A stretch of DNA of 64,000 nt from Zoroaster sp. YZ-2022 (GCA_029582265.1 CM055822.1:40135067-40199066); one strand, 5' to 3'. Positions 34,736 to 46,517 are shown, counted from the first letter of the stretch. Made by a program: numbers and translations. Notes: a model not told the origin generated them from the sequence alone.

Positions 34736-35119
34736 TAGAATAGGCATTTAAATGCTCGACAAATAACTTTACTGTCCTTGTTTGATGGGGCTTTCATCGC
34801 TATATTATTGTTGTTCAGTTGCGCAACGGTTTTTATTTCAAAAATGTGTCTCAGTTGTTGTTATCATCTTTACTATATATCTAGATAATATTTTTATATT
34901 TTTCAAATGCGAGTAAACGATAGAAAGTATATTTTTTAGTCTTAAACTTGTAATAGAAAATTTAGTATTTAAATTTTTCCTAGTTCAGCATATCTAATTT
35001 TAAATAAACTCTTTTTGAAAAACCAAAATGAGCTTTATTTGTTACAAAACTGAGAGCACTATAACCCGAAAGGATATTTACAATGATCTAACCCTCCTAT
35101 GTACAGTGCAGTTGCCATA

Positions 35120-35400
35120 GAATTGTCAGACCTTTCAAAACCTTTCAAGTTTGCTGTACTGAAGGGTTTTGAAAGGTGAGAAAACTGTCTGACAAAAGGG
35201 ACCTATGAAAGGTTTTGAAAGGTGAAACAACTCTCTGAACAAACTGGTGTTGAAATGTTTCAATACCTTTCAAAGGGTTTTGAAAGGTGTGGTTGTTCAG
35301 TAGCAACAAATTCTGGAGGGTTTTAAAGGGTTCATACATTATAGATAGCCATTTGGCCAGTAAGCAGATTTTGAAAGGTTTTGAAAGGTCAAACCATAGG
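35120..35400. repeat. clustered GGTTTTGAAAGGT repeats in both orientations
   Basis: GGTTTTGAAAGGT occurs near 35165, 35211, 35278 and 35375, and its inverse ACCTTTCAAAACC near 35130. Spacing is irregular, so it is not a simple minisatellite. Confidence 0.75.
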
Positions 35401-37840
35401 AGGGTAGGTGATTAAAGCCCCCTGTTGTAATCCAGCAAATAGTTAAAAAAAAAACACAAAACAAACTCCGTTATTAAATTATCTTTAGCCTCACCAGTTA
35501 GCGTAATTACCCCATTAGACTCGTTGGTTTATACGCTTTTGGTGAAGCTAAAAAAGGTGTGTTTAGTAAAGCTGTTGTATTATACAACTCGATAGTTTTG
35601 AGAAGCGGTAAAATTCACCGGCTAAAGCTAGATAATCTTTGATTTACTAACGTTAGACTAGCGTTAGCCGCTAGGGCTATAATTTGACAAGTTGAAAAAG
35701 CGCAACATCATTCTATTTTGTATTATTTAAAATTTGGTTCAACCCACCGCCCGTTAGTTTATATATTACTATAACATCTACCTCTTAGCAAAGTTTTGTA
35801 AAGACATTGAGCGTTAGTACGCATTCGTAAACCCGCTAGCTTTAATCGCTAAGCTGACGAGAATCGCGCAAAAAAATCAACTCAAGTTCCCTGTTGTAAC
35901 CCGGCAAATAGTTTAAAAAACGCACAAACGCGCTACTCAAGCCAGTCACGCATTAAAAAGTTTATCCTCGAAAAGAATTTATGTTGGCCGTCAACGTATT
36001 CGCAAGCTCCGGCGTTAGTCGCTAAGGCTAGAGCGAAAGGGTGGTTTAATAAAACTTAAAACGAAAGATTAACTAATTTCTAGAGAATGTTTAAAAGCGT
36101 TAAATAACTAATCGTTGAACAAAAATCCAGCCTCGCTGAGCGTTAAGAAGAACCCCGTTAGTTTAGATATTTAGTATATAAATCTTACGCTTTTGGTAGA
36201 GTTAAAAAAGGTTATGATTTAGTAAAGCTATACAGCTTAATAGTTTGTACCACCGCACATGGAAAATACATCTCATCAAGTTGTATAGCTCAACATTTAT
36301 AATAACCGTAAGCGTGAGTATGTATTCCGTTTTCTAAAATATATCTCTTGTGTCTAAAGGAGATAGCGATATTTTATCTACTCGCGTTGTATATAATCTA
36401 TGTTTTTCATGCCTAATAAAACTCATAGGGTGGTGTAGCGTAACATTTTGAGATAAAACTTGTTTATATCGTGAGTGTTTAATATCTTGTTCTAAAACTT
36501 GTTTTTTAACTCCTTTAGCTTTTCTTATTTCTTTTTCATTCGATAAAAGTATCGAATACATTTTTGGTCTTAAACATACAATTTCAGAGATGCAAGTTCC
36601 CGCAGTCTCGTCTTTCATTTTACCGATCACTTTTTTATTTTCTTCAGAAAATAGAAAATGTTGTTTATTATAATTACTAAAATCGTATAAATCTTTGTCT
36701 TTTAATAAATCTTTATATACATCTTGAGTTTGAATCTCGAGTAACAAACTATCCGTATCCGTGTATACCAAGTCACACTCGTCGTTGTATTTCTTCTTTA
36801 ATCGATTGTAATAAAAATCATACATTAAGTGTTTAGATCAATCCAGTACGCTCATTCCTACGTATACCGGGCGGTTGAGAACGAGTTTTGTTTTGTGCAT
36901 GTGAATCGCTACTAGATCGTTATCGAAAATCCTCGCCTCGGCAAAATTTGGTTTCGAGATGAGCGCGAATTTGATTTTCCGCTTTTTCATCGTTTAACCG
37001 CTTCAAATTTACGTTGACGCGTTTTCGTACATTTTCCATCGTCTTTCCAAAAACTGAATTGTTCATGAGTTTGTACAAATCTTTTTCAAAATCACTCGTC
37101 GCGAGTTTTCTGAGTTGAGTGTTTTTATCGATGTACGATTTCATCCAACACGATTCATCAAATTCTAAAACGCGATGATTTTAGTTAGTTTCATACTGAG
37201 TTGTAAATACAATCGCAAATTACGATAATGGAGCACGTAGTTTTTTTTTTCGTATAAATTTGGAACTAATTTTACGACGTTTGGAGCGGGTTTGTCTTTT
37301 AATAACTCGAGCTGATACGGTGACATCCATTCTTTCGGCAGTATCAACGACTCTGGCGCGAGTGGAAACGCGTTGTGAGAATTGTGTAATGTATTAGGGT
37401 ATTCTAAATCAACTTCTAAAATACATCCTTTTTTACTTTTTAATCCTTCGCTCTCGAGTTTGTCAATTTGTTTACTAGTCATCCATTTAAAATTACCCGT
37501 TGGTAAAGGTTGACTCATCGCGTATCCGTATAAATTATTAGCGTCTAAATACATAATGTAACTCGATGGTCTCGATGAATCGTAATCGTCTAAATGTACA
37601 TTGTTTGCTTTAGCGTATCGTTTACTCGCCATGCACGTTCCTCCTCGCGTACCCTTTTCTATAAACAAATGCATGTCAACGTCCGTAAACAAATCTAAAG
37701 TTTGTTTAGAATGTTTTAACAAAGCGTCCCAACTTAGACCCGGACTCGTATAATAATTAGCCGGATCTAAATCGTATTGTTTCATGCAAGTATTACGGAA
37801 ATTTTCAAATACGTCCGCCAATAAGCAAGTATCGGTACGC

Positions 37841-38723
37841 CAACGGCGGATCCAGGGGCTAACGGGGCCATGGCCCCCCAACAAAAACCGAAGCTGTACG
37901 CCCCCCCCCAAAAACAAAAACAAAAAAAAGAAAAGAAAAGAAGAAAAAAAAGGGGGAAAAAGAGAGACAAAACAAAACCCCACAACTTTACGCCCCCTCC
38001 TTGTGCAGCTAAGTCTTGCTTATACGTTCAGCTTTTGTTAAAGTATGCAAATTACAACACACTGATTGGCTACATGAATGTGTTCATAATCCTACTCACG
38101 ATCCAACATTGCCACAACATTTGCAATGGTAGTTTGTGCAGTTAAGCCAAGCTGCATTAGACGAGGCGTACACGGTGATTGTATGCATGGCTTATGCACA
38201 CGCGACTGGTTGTGTGGGGTTTCCATGAGAGAGGATCGCCTGGAGTCTCATCATCCTTCAAGCTCATCGTGACCGTCTCCCAACCACCACTCGGGTTATT
38301 GAGTACTTCGCCACAAGCGGTGTCCATCGATTGAACTTTAGTTTCTTGCTTTAACTGATTGTTGTTGTTTCCTCCAATCGCCACATTTTGCCATACAGGT
38401 ATTTCAACGACCATTATAGGGCTCATATACAGTGGAAAAAGCTAATCTATTTATGAATAATATTTGTCCGCTCAGAGCAAACCAGAAGCTAAGCATTTCC
38501 GGAAACCCTGCATTAGTCAGTGGTTAGACCGCAGGACCCAGCCTACAATCACAAGGTTGCGGGTTCAAACCAAAGCTTATCACTGAAATTTCATACTAAA
38601 TCAAGTATTGTCGTTCAGACCCACAAACAAACAAACCCCACCAGAAACGTTTTGCGCTCGCAAATACGCCCCTCCACTGAGCATTTGGCCCCCCCCTAAA
38701 CTTTGGGCCTAGATCCGCCGTTG
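37841..38723. mobile_element. hAT transposon copy 2, in right arm
   Basis: Ends CAACGGCGGATCCAGG and CCTAGATCCGCCGTTG with the 8-bp duplication CGGTACGC (37833-37840 and 38724-38731). Same family as copy 1 but in a different part of the polymerase gene (inside YVRTDTC). Shorter by an internal deletion at about 38221 that removes the dimerisation domain. Confidence 0.93.
38507..38578 (+). repeat. tRNA-like block inside hAT copy 2
   Basis: TAGTCAGTGGTTAGACCGCAG ... GGTTGCGGGTTCAAACC, the counterpart of 28861-28932 with small differences in the A- and B-box-like parts. Confidence 0.55.
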
Positions 38724-41074
38724 CGGTACGCACGTACAAATCGTGATAATCTCCTAAATTTTTACAATCAAACTTGTTGTAAACGTTTTTAGCGTGCTCG
38801 TATTGTTCTTTAGTAATGCGTTGGTCGTTTAAACTACTATAAAAAGATTCTATCGAAGGAAGTTGTTTTTCTTCAAATCGTTTAAAACTATCCATGTATT
38901 CGTAAGGATAAATACCCTTGCTTTTAACGAGATTAAATTTTTCTAAATCGGGTTCGAGTTTTATTGTAATCGGAAAATAATTGTTTGATTTTACGAGTTT
39001 ATCCAACGACGCCAATAAAAATTGAGCGCTGTCGATAAATCGTAGTTGCCCGATTGAAAAAGAAATATACTTTTCGATATTGTTTGGAATGCACGTTAGA
39101 TTTCCGTCGTTTGACTCGCGGCCTGCATAATGAGATGAGAGTCGTAGCCTCGCAAATTATGAAACACGACCGGAATAAAAGTTTTACTCGGTTTTAAACT
39201 CAGTTTTAAATTACAATTATTGTGCGCAGCGCCTCTATACTTTCCAGTAATGTGACAATGATCGCGTACTTTTGCAAACTTGGCGTCATCACTTTCAAAA
39301 AATTTCTTTTCACATATCCAACACTGTTTAGCGTTTTTAAAATCTTTTACATCTTCTTTAGTCATTATTAATTTTTGAGGATTTTTAAATATCTCGTTGA
39401 TGTTTTCTTCTTCTTTTTCTAATTCATTTTAAAAATGTTTAGCCGCATCTTCTCCTCTGTAAACGACAACATCGCTAGTTTCACCGTCGCAACGAACGAC
39501 GACGTACGAATAACCACAAACAACGTGTTCTTGTAGTTTCGTAGTATTAGTAGAGTTAACATCGTCAACCTTTTTAATAATACTTTCAAAGTCGGCGTAT
39601 ATTACGAAAGGAACTTTCATCTTTTTATGAAAATTTATAAATTTAACCTTATCGTTTTTACCTTTTTGTGGCATCACGATCTTTGTCGGTCTGTCGTTTA
39701 TTCCCTCGCACATTTTTATGTGATTTTCGAGATACGCTTCTGTTGAAAAACCCTGCAAACATCTCAAACAAAAATGTTTACGATGCTCGTATTTCGTTTG
39801 ATCGTAAAGTAATTTATTCACATCTTTAATCCAAACGTAGTGAGATCTAGTTCCTTCTTTTCTTCCTCGTGAATTAATAATATATTTATACGTTCTAGTC
39901 TCGCGGGTTGATCGCTGAATTTGTAAACTAGTATCGATTTTGACTCGCAACCAAAAACGTTTATCGCTATATCGTTTTGTTTCTCCACTCGCTTAATTTG
40001 ATTAATCGGTGTGGGTGTGTCGATATTATTAAAATTTAAACCGTCCTCTACTGAGTATTTTGACATTCTATCTGAATGTTTATTTTTACTTTTTCAATTG
40101 GAATATTTAATTATATCGATTTTTCCTTATGTTTATTATAACAACGAATCATCCCCCTTAAACAATCATCGTCTTTGTTTTTTACGTTAATGCACGTTTT
40201 TTTATATTTTATGTAGCCGCATAGCTCGATATAACTACCGCCTTTCAAAGGTTGATATCTCGCGACGGTGATATTCATATCTACGATACGGTCTACCTCC
40301 CATCCGCTGCCCTTTTGAGTCCATTTTTCTAAAGCCTCTACAATTTGCGAAAAAACAGTATCGAGTATATTTTCGACATCGTCTAAATTCAATAAAACAA
40401 TTTGCTTATTATTATGAAAATTTGGTTCGGTAAAATCGATCGTGCCGTTTAGTTTTTCTTTACGTAATTTAACGCGTATAAATATCATAAACTTGTACGC
40501 TTTAAATTCTCGTAAGTCTATACCCAACTTGGCAATTATCTTTGGTTTTACCGCTTCCCAAAAAATATTTAAATCGTTTTCTTTGCTGTGATTCAGCGGA
40601 ACTACCATTCTTCGTTCGCGTAAATATCTTCCACCATCGATCGGAGGTTTAAATCTCAACGCTTCTTCTCGGTTGTGAAACCTTTAATAGCGCCGATGTA
40701 GTCTTTTTTAACAACCTCCCACTTTTCCCGCGCCGCGTTCTGGTAGATTTATATTTTCAACCGCTATACGCTCTCTCAATTCAACTAAATTTATTTATAT
40801 AATGGCTTTTGTTTTTGCCGTTTTATATACTTTTTTACCGCGTTGTAATAACTGCGTTTATCAACTTTACCCTTGCTGTTTTGCACAAGAATTATTCGAC
40901 CAATGTGTTCTCGAGCAAATTCTTTCAATTCTGGCAATGTCCATTTCGATAAATATTTTGTTGTCATCTTTATTATTAAACTAGATAATATTAAATTAAT
41001 TTATCACTTTTATAAGTTATAAAATGTTAAATCAATTTCTCAATTTTATAAGTCACAAAATAGTAAAACAAAAT

Positions 41075-41431
41075 TTAACCTTTACATCTTGAACATATTT
41101 GTGCTTTTGTTTTTGTACCCATACCACATTTCATACACGCGAGAGGAATTGATTTTCCCGCCTTTATACGACTTTTATGCAACCCGCAAAAATCACCACC
41201 ACACACGCTAGCTTTTAAACACTTGTCTGTTTTACCTACTAAAAGCCATTCGCAAGGAATAATCTTTTCAGCCGGTAAAGCGTTTAAATGTTTTTTAATA
41301 CTAAATAAACATTTTTTTTAATTCACTTTACCATTCTTGCTGGATGCTCGTACTACCGTTATATTATTTACCTCAACATACTCTTTCAGTTGAGTAACGG
41401 TATTTTTCCCAAAAATTATCTTTGTCGTCAT
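41075..41431 (-). pseudogene. small Cys-rich ORF1 of the element, right copy
   Basis: ATG at 41429-41431 gives an N-terminus (MTTKIIFGKNTVTQLKEYVE) that is deleted in the left arm. A stop falls at about 41320 (after GKVN). The downstream frame then continues with the same Cys pairs to TAA at 41075-41077. The intact ancestor would have had about 118 residues. The SAP-like first half resembles the two modules at the start of the neighbouring polymerase. Confidence 0.6.
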
Positions 41432-41719
41432 CTTTACAATTACTCAGCAAAATGTTAAATCAATTTATTACTTTTTTGTATTACATTTTTTAATTCTATT
41501 ACCCACAACATTCTTAACATCTTCAATACTCTTAACACGACAACATCATCTAAAAGGTAACTTCCCTAAACATCCTCCTACTTCTACGCACCCACTATAA
41601 TTCTCTCAACCACAATCATCAACCCCTATCCGTACTCAACCTCTCGTAACATCATCATCATCAACCCCTATCCTCGCCCACAATCATCAACCCCTCAACC
41701 TCACCCACCATCAACCCGC

Positions 41720-42210
41720 TATCCCTACTCAACCTCACCTAGCGCCTTAACACGTTTCCTGAAATGAAAACCAAGTGAGCCAGAAACCCTATTTACATTT
41801 AGGGAAAGTCCCCTAAAAATCGTTTTTTAAAGTAGGTGGGCTAGAACCGCTATCTAACAATTATCAACCACAGCCACACCCCTCAATCCGTACTCAACCT
41901 CTCGTAACATCATCGTCAACCCCTATCCCTACTCAACCTCAACCACAATCATCAACGCCCTATCCTCACCCACCATCATCATCGTCATCAACCCCTATCC
42001 CTACTCAACCTCACCCATCATCATCGTCATCAACCTCCTATCCCCACCATCATCACCATCATTATCATCATCCCCCTGTCCCTACTCAACCTCACCTAGC
42101 GCCTTAACACGTTTCCTGAAATAAAAACCAAGTGAGCCAGAAGCCCTATTTACATTTAGGGAAAGTCCCCTAAAAATCGTTTTTTAAAGTAGGTGGGCTA
42201 GAACCGCTAT
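41720..42210. repeat. duplicated terminal module, right
   Basis: Two inverse copies of the left terminal module at about 41720-41857 and 42075-42210, separated by CATCATCAT-type sequence. Confidence 0.88.
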
Positions 42211-42223
42211 CTGACATACTACT

Positions 42224-42228
42224 TTTCG
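42224..42228. other. target site duplication TTTCG, right
   Basis: Directly follows the CT terminus; equals 26765-26769. Confidence 0.75.
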
Positions 42229-43515
42229 TAATAGGGAAAAGGGGCATGTGTTCACTGGTCCACAACTTATTTCACATTGTAAATGGGATTTTTCATGATT
42301 GAGTTCAACTATTGTTACATTAACAACACACATTCTTAAGTCGTCCAGCCTTTGGTGTGAAGCGTAAAGTTTTGTCTGGTGGCCAGCTTACATTTTTTGT
42401 TCACCCATTGTTTGGGCTTGCAGACAGTGGCTTTCAAGGCAGCAAACGAAGGCGATTCTTGTATACAATCCAAATAAATGCCTATCGCAAACTGAACTTT
42501 AAAAATGCCAACAATAAATTGAATATTCTGACACTACAGCTGGGCTGATCTATGAAGCAAGTCTATGTAGTGCCTGAGAGAAAACCAATTGCAGTAAGTT
42601 AATATTAGATTAGAGTTTTGTGTCAAGTTAAGTTTACCCCCAAAAATGTTTCCCCTCTCTCTGAAAATCCTGGCTACGTCACTGCTATGCATATATTATT
42701 ATACTAAGACTTGAAATCAATTCAGACTCTGTGATTCATCTCCTAGCAATCTGACCAAGACGCTGCGGTGCATTTTACCACCACATCAACTTAGGACTAT
42801 GTTAATTAGGCCCGGAAACTTCAGTTCAACATCCAGATCATAAACAAATCTGTTAATGATTGATTTCACAGTCACATCATTATGTTCAGATTCTCCCATG
42901 CTTGTTCATTTTATTCACTGTGTTTTGGTAATTTGTTAATCTGTACTTGCATGGAACACACTGGAAAAGAAAATGTATTGTTTTTGCATCTGCATTGTTT
43001 TATTTTCCCTCTGTAACTGCAAAGGGACAGCACAGTGATCTGCGCTATAGATTAGGGCCCCTGAAATATAACAAATTGCATCTTAAAAATGTCTTACATC
43101 TACATCAAACGCTATGCTTATGTTTGTTCTGATGGTAATTGTGTACTATTATATTTTGTTTAAACAGAGCGAAACATTTATTACCGCTTGGAAACGGTTG
43201 ACATAATGAGATGAGCACCATCTCGCCTTCAATGACTGGTCAAACTTTTGGATCATGTCATTGATTAATATCCCGATAAGATAACATCCACAGGTTGGGC
43301 CACTCAGTTTAGAAAAAGGTGCTATGTTCAACAACAGTATAGTAGCATACAATGTTCACACAAGGATAGTAACGGATTTGTCGGGGGAGCTGAACTCGAC
43401 GACTGTCACACATCGTCCGTAAGAGCACTTGGACACTCAACTTCCGTCAGTGAATACTTCTTATCCAGACGTGTCCGTAAAACCAGAAAGCTGTCGTAAA
43501 ACAACGACGATAGAG
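42229..43515 (+). other. upstream region and 5' UTR of the transporter gene
   Basis: No ORF or repeat of note. An in-frame TAA at 43420-43422 ahead of the transporter's first ATG means coding does not extend further upstream in this exon. The start of transcription was not located. Confidence 0.45.
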
Positions 43516-43717
43516 ATGAGGGTTACGGGTCGTGGGAACGAGTTACTAGAGTTAGACGGAGTGGCGGCTGAGTTGGCCGTGATAGACGATGGAGGTGCCG
43601 GGGATGGCAGAGAGACGTGGGGTGGAAAGATCGACTTCCTACTATCTGTCGTTGGGTTCGCAGTAGACCTGGCCAATGTTTGGCGATTTCCATACTTGGT
43701 ATATCGAAATGGTGGAG
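43516..43717 (+). CDS. dopamine/noradrenaline-type SLC6 transporter, exon 1
   Basis: First of 11 recognisable exons (43516-55411) of a sodium- and chloride-coupled monoamine transporter, a plasma-membrane protein of presynaptic cells that recaptures catecholamines. ATG 43516 (an in-frame stop precedes it) begins a short acidic N-terminus, then [39 protein letters not shown]1 with the amine-binding Asp and the NVWRFPY sodium-site motif, as in DAT/NET. It ends in phase 1 at GTAGGT. The set of exons would give about 600 residues if one exon for TM6 existed. The C-terminus (RKHWLSI) matches the RHWLKV-type ending of DAT, supporting a catecholamine assignment over serotonin. Confidence 0.9.
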
Positions 43718-45148
43718 GTAGGTTAAGTATTTTGGTATACATAGTTATTATGTGATAAGCTTGTATTAGCATTGTGAGTAAGTCAATATTCTCGTATGAT
43801 TATTTTACTATTTATATAGTAAATAATTTAAGTATAAAGGTCTAAAAGGAATGTGGTAGAAATTGCAGTGGTAATATGTGTGTATTGTCATGCATTAACC
43901 CTAACCCCTAGGTATTCTGGCTGGGAACCTTGATGAATTCTCCGAAATCCTCCAGTGCACTTTTGGAAAAAGTGCACAATGCATTTTCGTTGATCTTTCG
44001 TAGTCAGCACTTTTTGCCTGTACTTCTTGCCGGGTAGTAATTTTGCCCCATTTGAAGAGGTGAAAGTACAAGTTTCTAAAAGTGCTGATTTTTTCCAAAC
44101 AAAGTGTCCCTTGGAGGTTTTGTGTGGATTTGGGGTGGTTAGGGTTAATATATACATTGCATCAACAAATTGTGGATATTTGAAGTTTCTTAAAAATCAC
44201 TTTATTCAAAATGCACTCCAGTTATCAAACTAACCCGTGAAATTATTGATACAACAATGAACTTTCAAGCGCAATCCCAGTAGACATTTTTTGTCAACAT
44301 GATAATAATGACAGTTTTAATGCAGACCGTTGTACAATAAGGGTTTGTATTAATTTCGGAATGCATTGGTTGGCTAATTATAAAAAAAACAAAAAACAAA
44401 TAATAAAGAATTGGAATGATTTAAATGTTATCTGAAATTACCCTGGTGAAAAGTTGATGATGGTATGTACAGTGCTGGTACATGCTAGATGGGCAATAAA
44501 ATAAAAGCTTCAATGTCGTCCTTCCACACATAAACGATCAAAACTGTTCGGCAGGGTCAGAACAGCTATAGTGTACCATAAAATAATTGAAATTTCCAAG
44601 GTTGCTGTGTTTAGAAAAATTATTTGAAAGCAAAGGTGATTTAATTACGAATCGCAAACATCACGGGATTTAGGCCTATATAATGTTCACAGGCGTGTAT
44701 CCAAGGGGGTGACGAAGGCTGCAGTCCACACCAACCCGGGCCTGTTGATTGTTGTTAATAATACAAGTTAAGCTGAATCATAAAATTGGCCCACTGAGAA
44801 ATATTTGATCCCATATTTACTCTTAAAGGGGGAGGCGTTGTTCTGTGATATATCAATCAAAATATTTTCGCGCGGAAATTTTCTGGGGGCTGCTTTTTTC
44901 GTCGCCCTATCCCTTGACAAATTTGTGGCTAACGCGCCTGCACATTCTAGACCAGACTACTACTACTATTACTATTGTTGTTGTTGTTGGCGTTGTTGTT
45001 GTTGGCGTTAGCGTGTCCACCGTGGGACAATATTACCTTGAAGTTATTTTGTATCGCCAAAATACGCGATCTTCTAAATCTTACAGGCCTTCTAAATCAC
45101 ATTCGTGTTGTGTTTTTTAATTTTTTTATTTATATTTTTTTATCTCAG
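43718..45148 (+). other. transporter intron 1
   Basis: Contains the piggyBac-like MITE (43899-44144) and short TTG repeats near 44975-45005. The frames at 44805-45160 are repeat-driven. Confidence 0.6.
43899..44144. mobile_element. piggyBac-like MITE, 246 bp
   Basis: Ends CCCTAACCCC and GGTTAGGG, flanked by TTAA on both sides (43895-43898 and 44145-44148). TTAA targets and CCC-starting ends are piggyBac traits. Internal AGTGCACTTTT / AAAAGTGCTGA blocks are partly inverted. No coding sequence. Confidence 0.75.
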
Positions 45149-45280
45149 GTGCTTTCTTAATCCCATACGTGATTTTTTTAATCTTTGGTGGTCTTCCTAT
45201 GTTGTACATGGAACTGGCGATGGGCCAGTACTTCCGACAGGGTGCAATCAGTTTATGGGATATATGTCCAATATTTCAAG
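45149..45280 (+). CDS. SLC6 transporter, exon 2 (TM2)
   Basis: 132 bp, phase 1 to phase 1. [20 protein letters not shown] followed by [20 protein letters not shown] is TM2 and the first loop; MELA.GQ is the SLC6 signature. Confidence 0.92.
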
Positions 45281-45750
45281 GTAGGTGACTTGCAAATTAT
45301 TAAGTACTAACCACTTGATTTGAAAAAAATATTGTTCTCTAAACTAATTTGTTAAAAACTTTCTATAACCAAAACACAAACCTCAACTGTGGGGGGGGGG
45401 GGGTGGCTCTGGGCTGAAGCCCCTCCTACCTACCTACCTAAACTCCTCAAGCCCTCCCCATGTCTAAAGAAATATGTCTTAACCCTATACCCCTCTCGTT
45501 GAGCAATTTCGAGATATTTAATACGGGCAAATACATTCTTAAATATCACGGTTCCACGCCTGGTACATCATGCATTATTTTTTGCCTGTCTGGAATAATA
45601 ACAATAAAACCAGCCTTCATATACCTCTGACATGTTCATATACCTCTGACATGTTCATATACCTCTGACATGTTTTGTTTTGATGACATGTAAAGGTTTA
45701 ACATGATAATTTTTGAAATCAGATTAATTTGATTTTCATCTTTAATATAG
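45281..45750 (+). other. transporter intron 2
   Basis: Holds a 12-G run near 45392 and a 19-bp tandem repeat (CATATACCTCTGACATGTT x3) at about 45617-45676. Confidence 0.6.
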
Positions 45751-45997
45751 GTCTTGGTTGGGCCATCGTTCTCATAGCCTGGTACGTTGGGTTTTACTAC
45801 AACGTCATCATAGCCTGGTCTATTTACTACCTCGTCGCTTCTTTTACTTCCATATTACCATGGAAGGATTGTAACAACGAATGGAACACGCCAAAATGCT
45901 ATGATGGTTCGTTCAACGAGTCTTGGGTAGCAGTCGGAGACGAGGCGTTTTTCGTCAACTCCACTATCGGCAATTCACCGGCCAAAGAATTTTACGA
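45751..45997 (+). CDS. SLC6 transporter, exon 3 (TM3, extracellular loop 2)
   Basis: 247 bp from phase 1 to phase 2. GLGWAIVLIAWYVGFYYNVI is TM3, with the Tyr of the substrate site. LPWKDCNNEWNTPKC has the two conserved disulfide Cys of loop 2. NESW and NST are possible glycosylation sites. The donor is ACGA|GTTAGA; the open frame runs on to 46037 but is intronic there. Confidence 0.9.
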
Positions 45998-46517
45998 GTT
46001 AGACAATTTTAATTCCCTTTCTTGTTTTGGTCAATAATCTTTGCATCTTACACAGAAATGTATCCAGGCATCGACACTCGAGGAACACAACGAGTTTAAC
46101 ATTTTATGATGTACCCACTCCCCCTCCTACCATCCTACCGTATGCATTTAATACAGTCACTTAATAATCATTGCACGACATCCCATGGCTGCGTAATTAT
46201 TTGTTACATTAATTCACAACGGAGAACGATACATACATTCAGGTGCATTTATTTTGTGTACAAGGCAGAGGATGGAGATGATATAATGTCCAATTGATAA
46301 ATCAGGACCACCTCTATGATCCGGACCATCCCCAATGACCTGGACCATCCCCAATGACCTGGACCATCCCCAAATGACCTGAACAGGACAACATTGTGGG
46401 GTTCAAATTTTTGCTTGATAGTTCAACTTATATTGCTTTTTTTCCTTACTAGTTTCTGTCACAGACTTAACTGTTTTGTGGCTATCATGTATTTTTTTAA
46501 AATATTTTACACATTAG

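Larger units (their letters stand above)
33620..35483. other. central spacer of the palindrome (unique, repeat-rich)
   Basis: The only part of the element not present twice. It holds a long tandem-repeat array (33958-34735), an AT-rich unique stretch (34736-35115), and a cluster of GGTTTTGAAAGGT-type repeats (35120-35400). No gene was recognised. Confidence 0.75.
36290..40967 (-). pseudogene. protein-primed family-B DNA polymerase, right copy (broken)
   Basis: Same gene and motif order as the left copy. Start CAT at 40965-40967, with a different first few residues (MTTKYLSKW). Breaks seen: a 1-bp deletion near 40790, a frameshift near 39870, the shared stop at 39429-39431, a stop at 36838-36840, frameshifts near 37170, 36960 and 36345, and hAT copy 2 at 37841 within Exo III. 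The stretch 37165-37830 is clean and includes Pol A. The left copy has a short deletion near 31850 relative to this one. Neither copy can make a polymerase. Confidence 0.9.
26770..42223. mobile_element. 15.45-kb palindromic protein-primed DNA polymerase element (Polinton/Maverick-like)
   Basis: Ends are AGTAGTATGTCAG... and its exact inverse ...CTGACATACTACT, flanked on both sides by TTTCG (26765-26769 and 42224-42228), a 5-bp target duplication. AG...CT termini, 15-kb size and a protein-primed type-B polymerase are Polinton/Maverick traits, although those usually give 6-bp duplications. The element consists of two inverted arms (26770-33619 and 35484-42223) around a 1.86-kb spacer. Each arm has two direct copies of a terminal module, a degenerate GATGAT-type repeat, a small Cys-rich ORF, a polymerase gene and non-coding DNA. 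No integrase, packaging ATPase, protease or capsid gene was recognised. All copies of the polymerase are broken, so it is not active. Confidence 0.85.
35484..42223 (-). repeat. right arm of the palindromic element
   Basis: Inverse of 26770-33619. It carries its own private hAT insertion (37841-38723) and its own indels, so it is a real second copy, not a trivial reread of the left arm. Confidence 0.93.

Noticed and set aside
26770..42223. Palindrome as a plain assembly artefact
   Set aside because: The arms have private stops, private indels and private hAT insertions with their own duplications, and one target duplication encloses the whole. An artefact would give identical arms. Long-read confirmation is still desirable.
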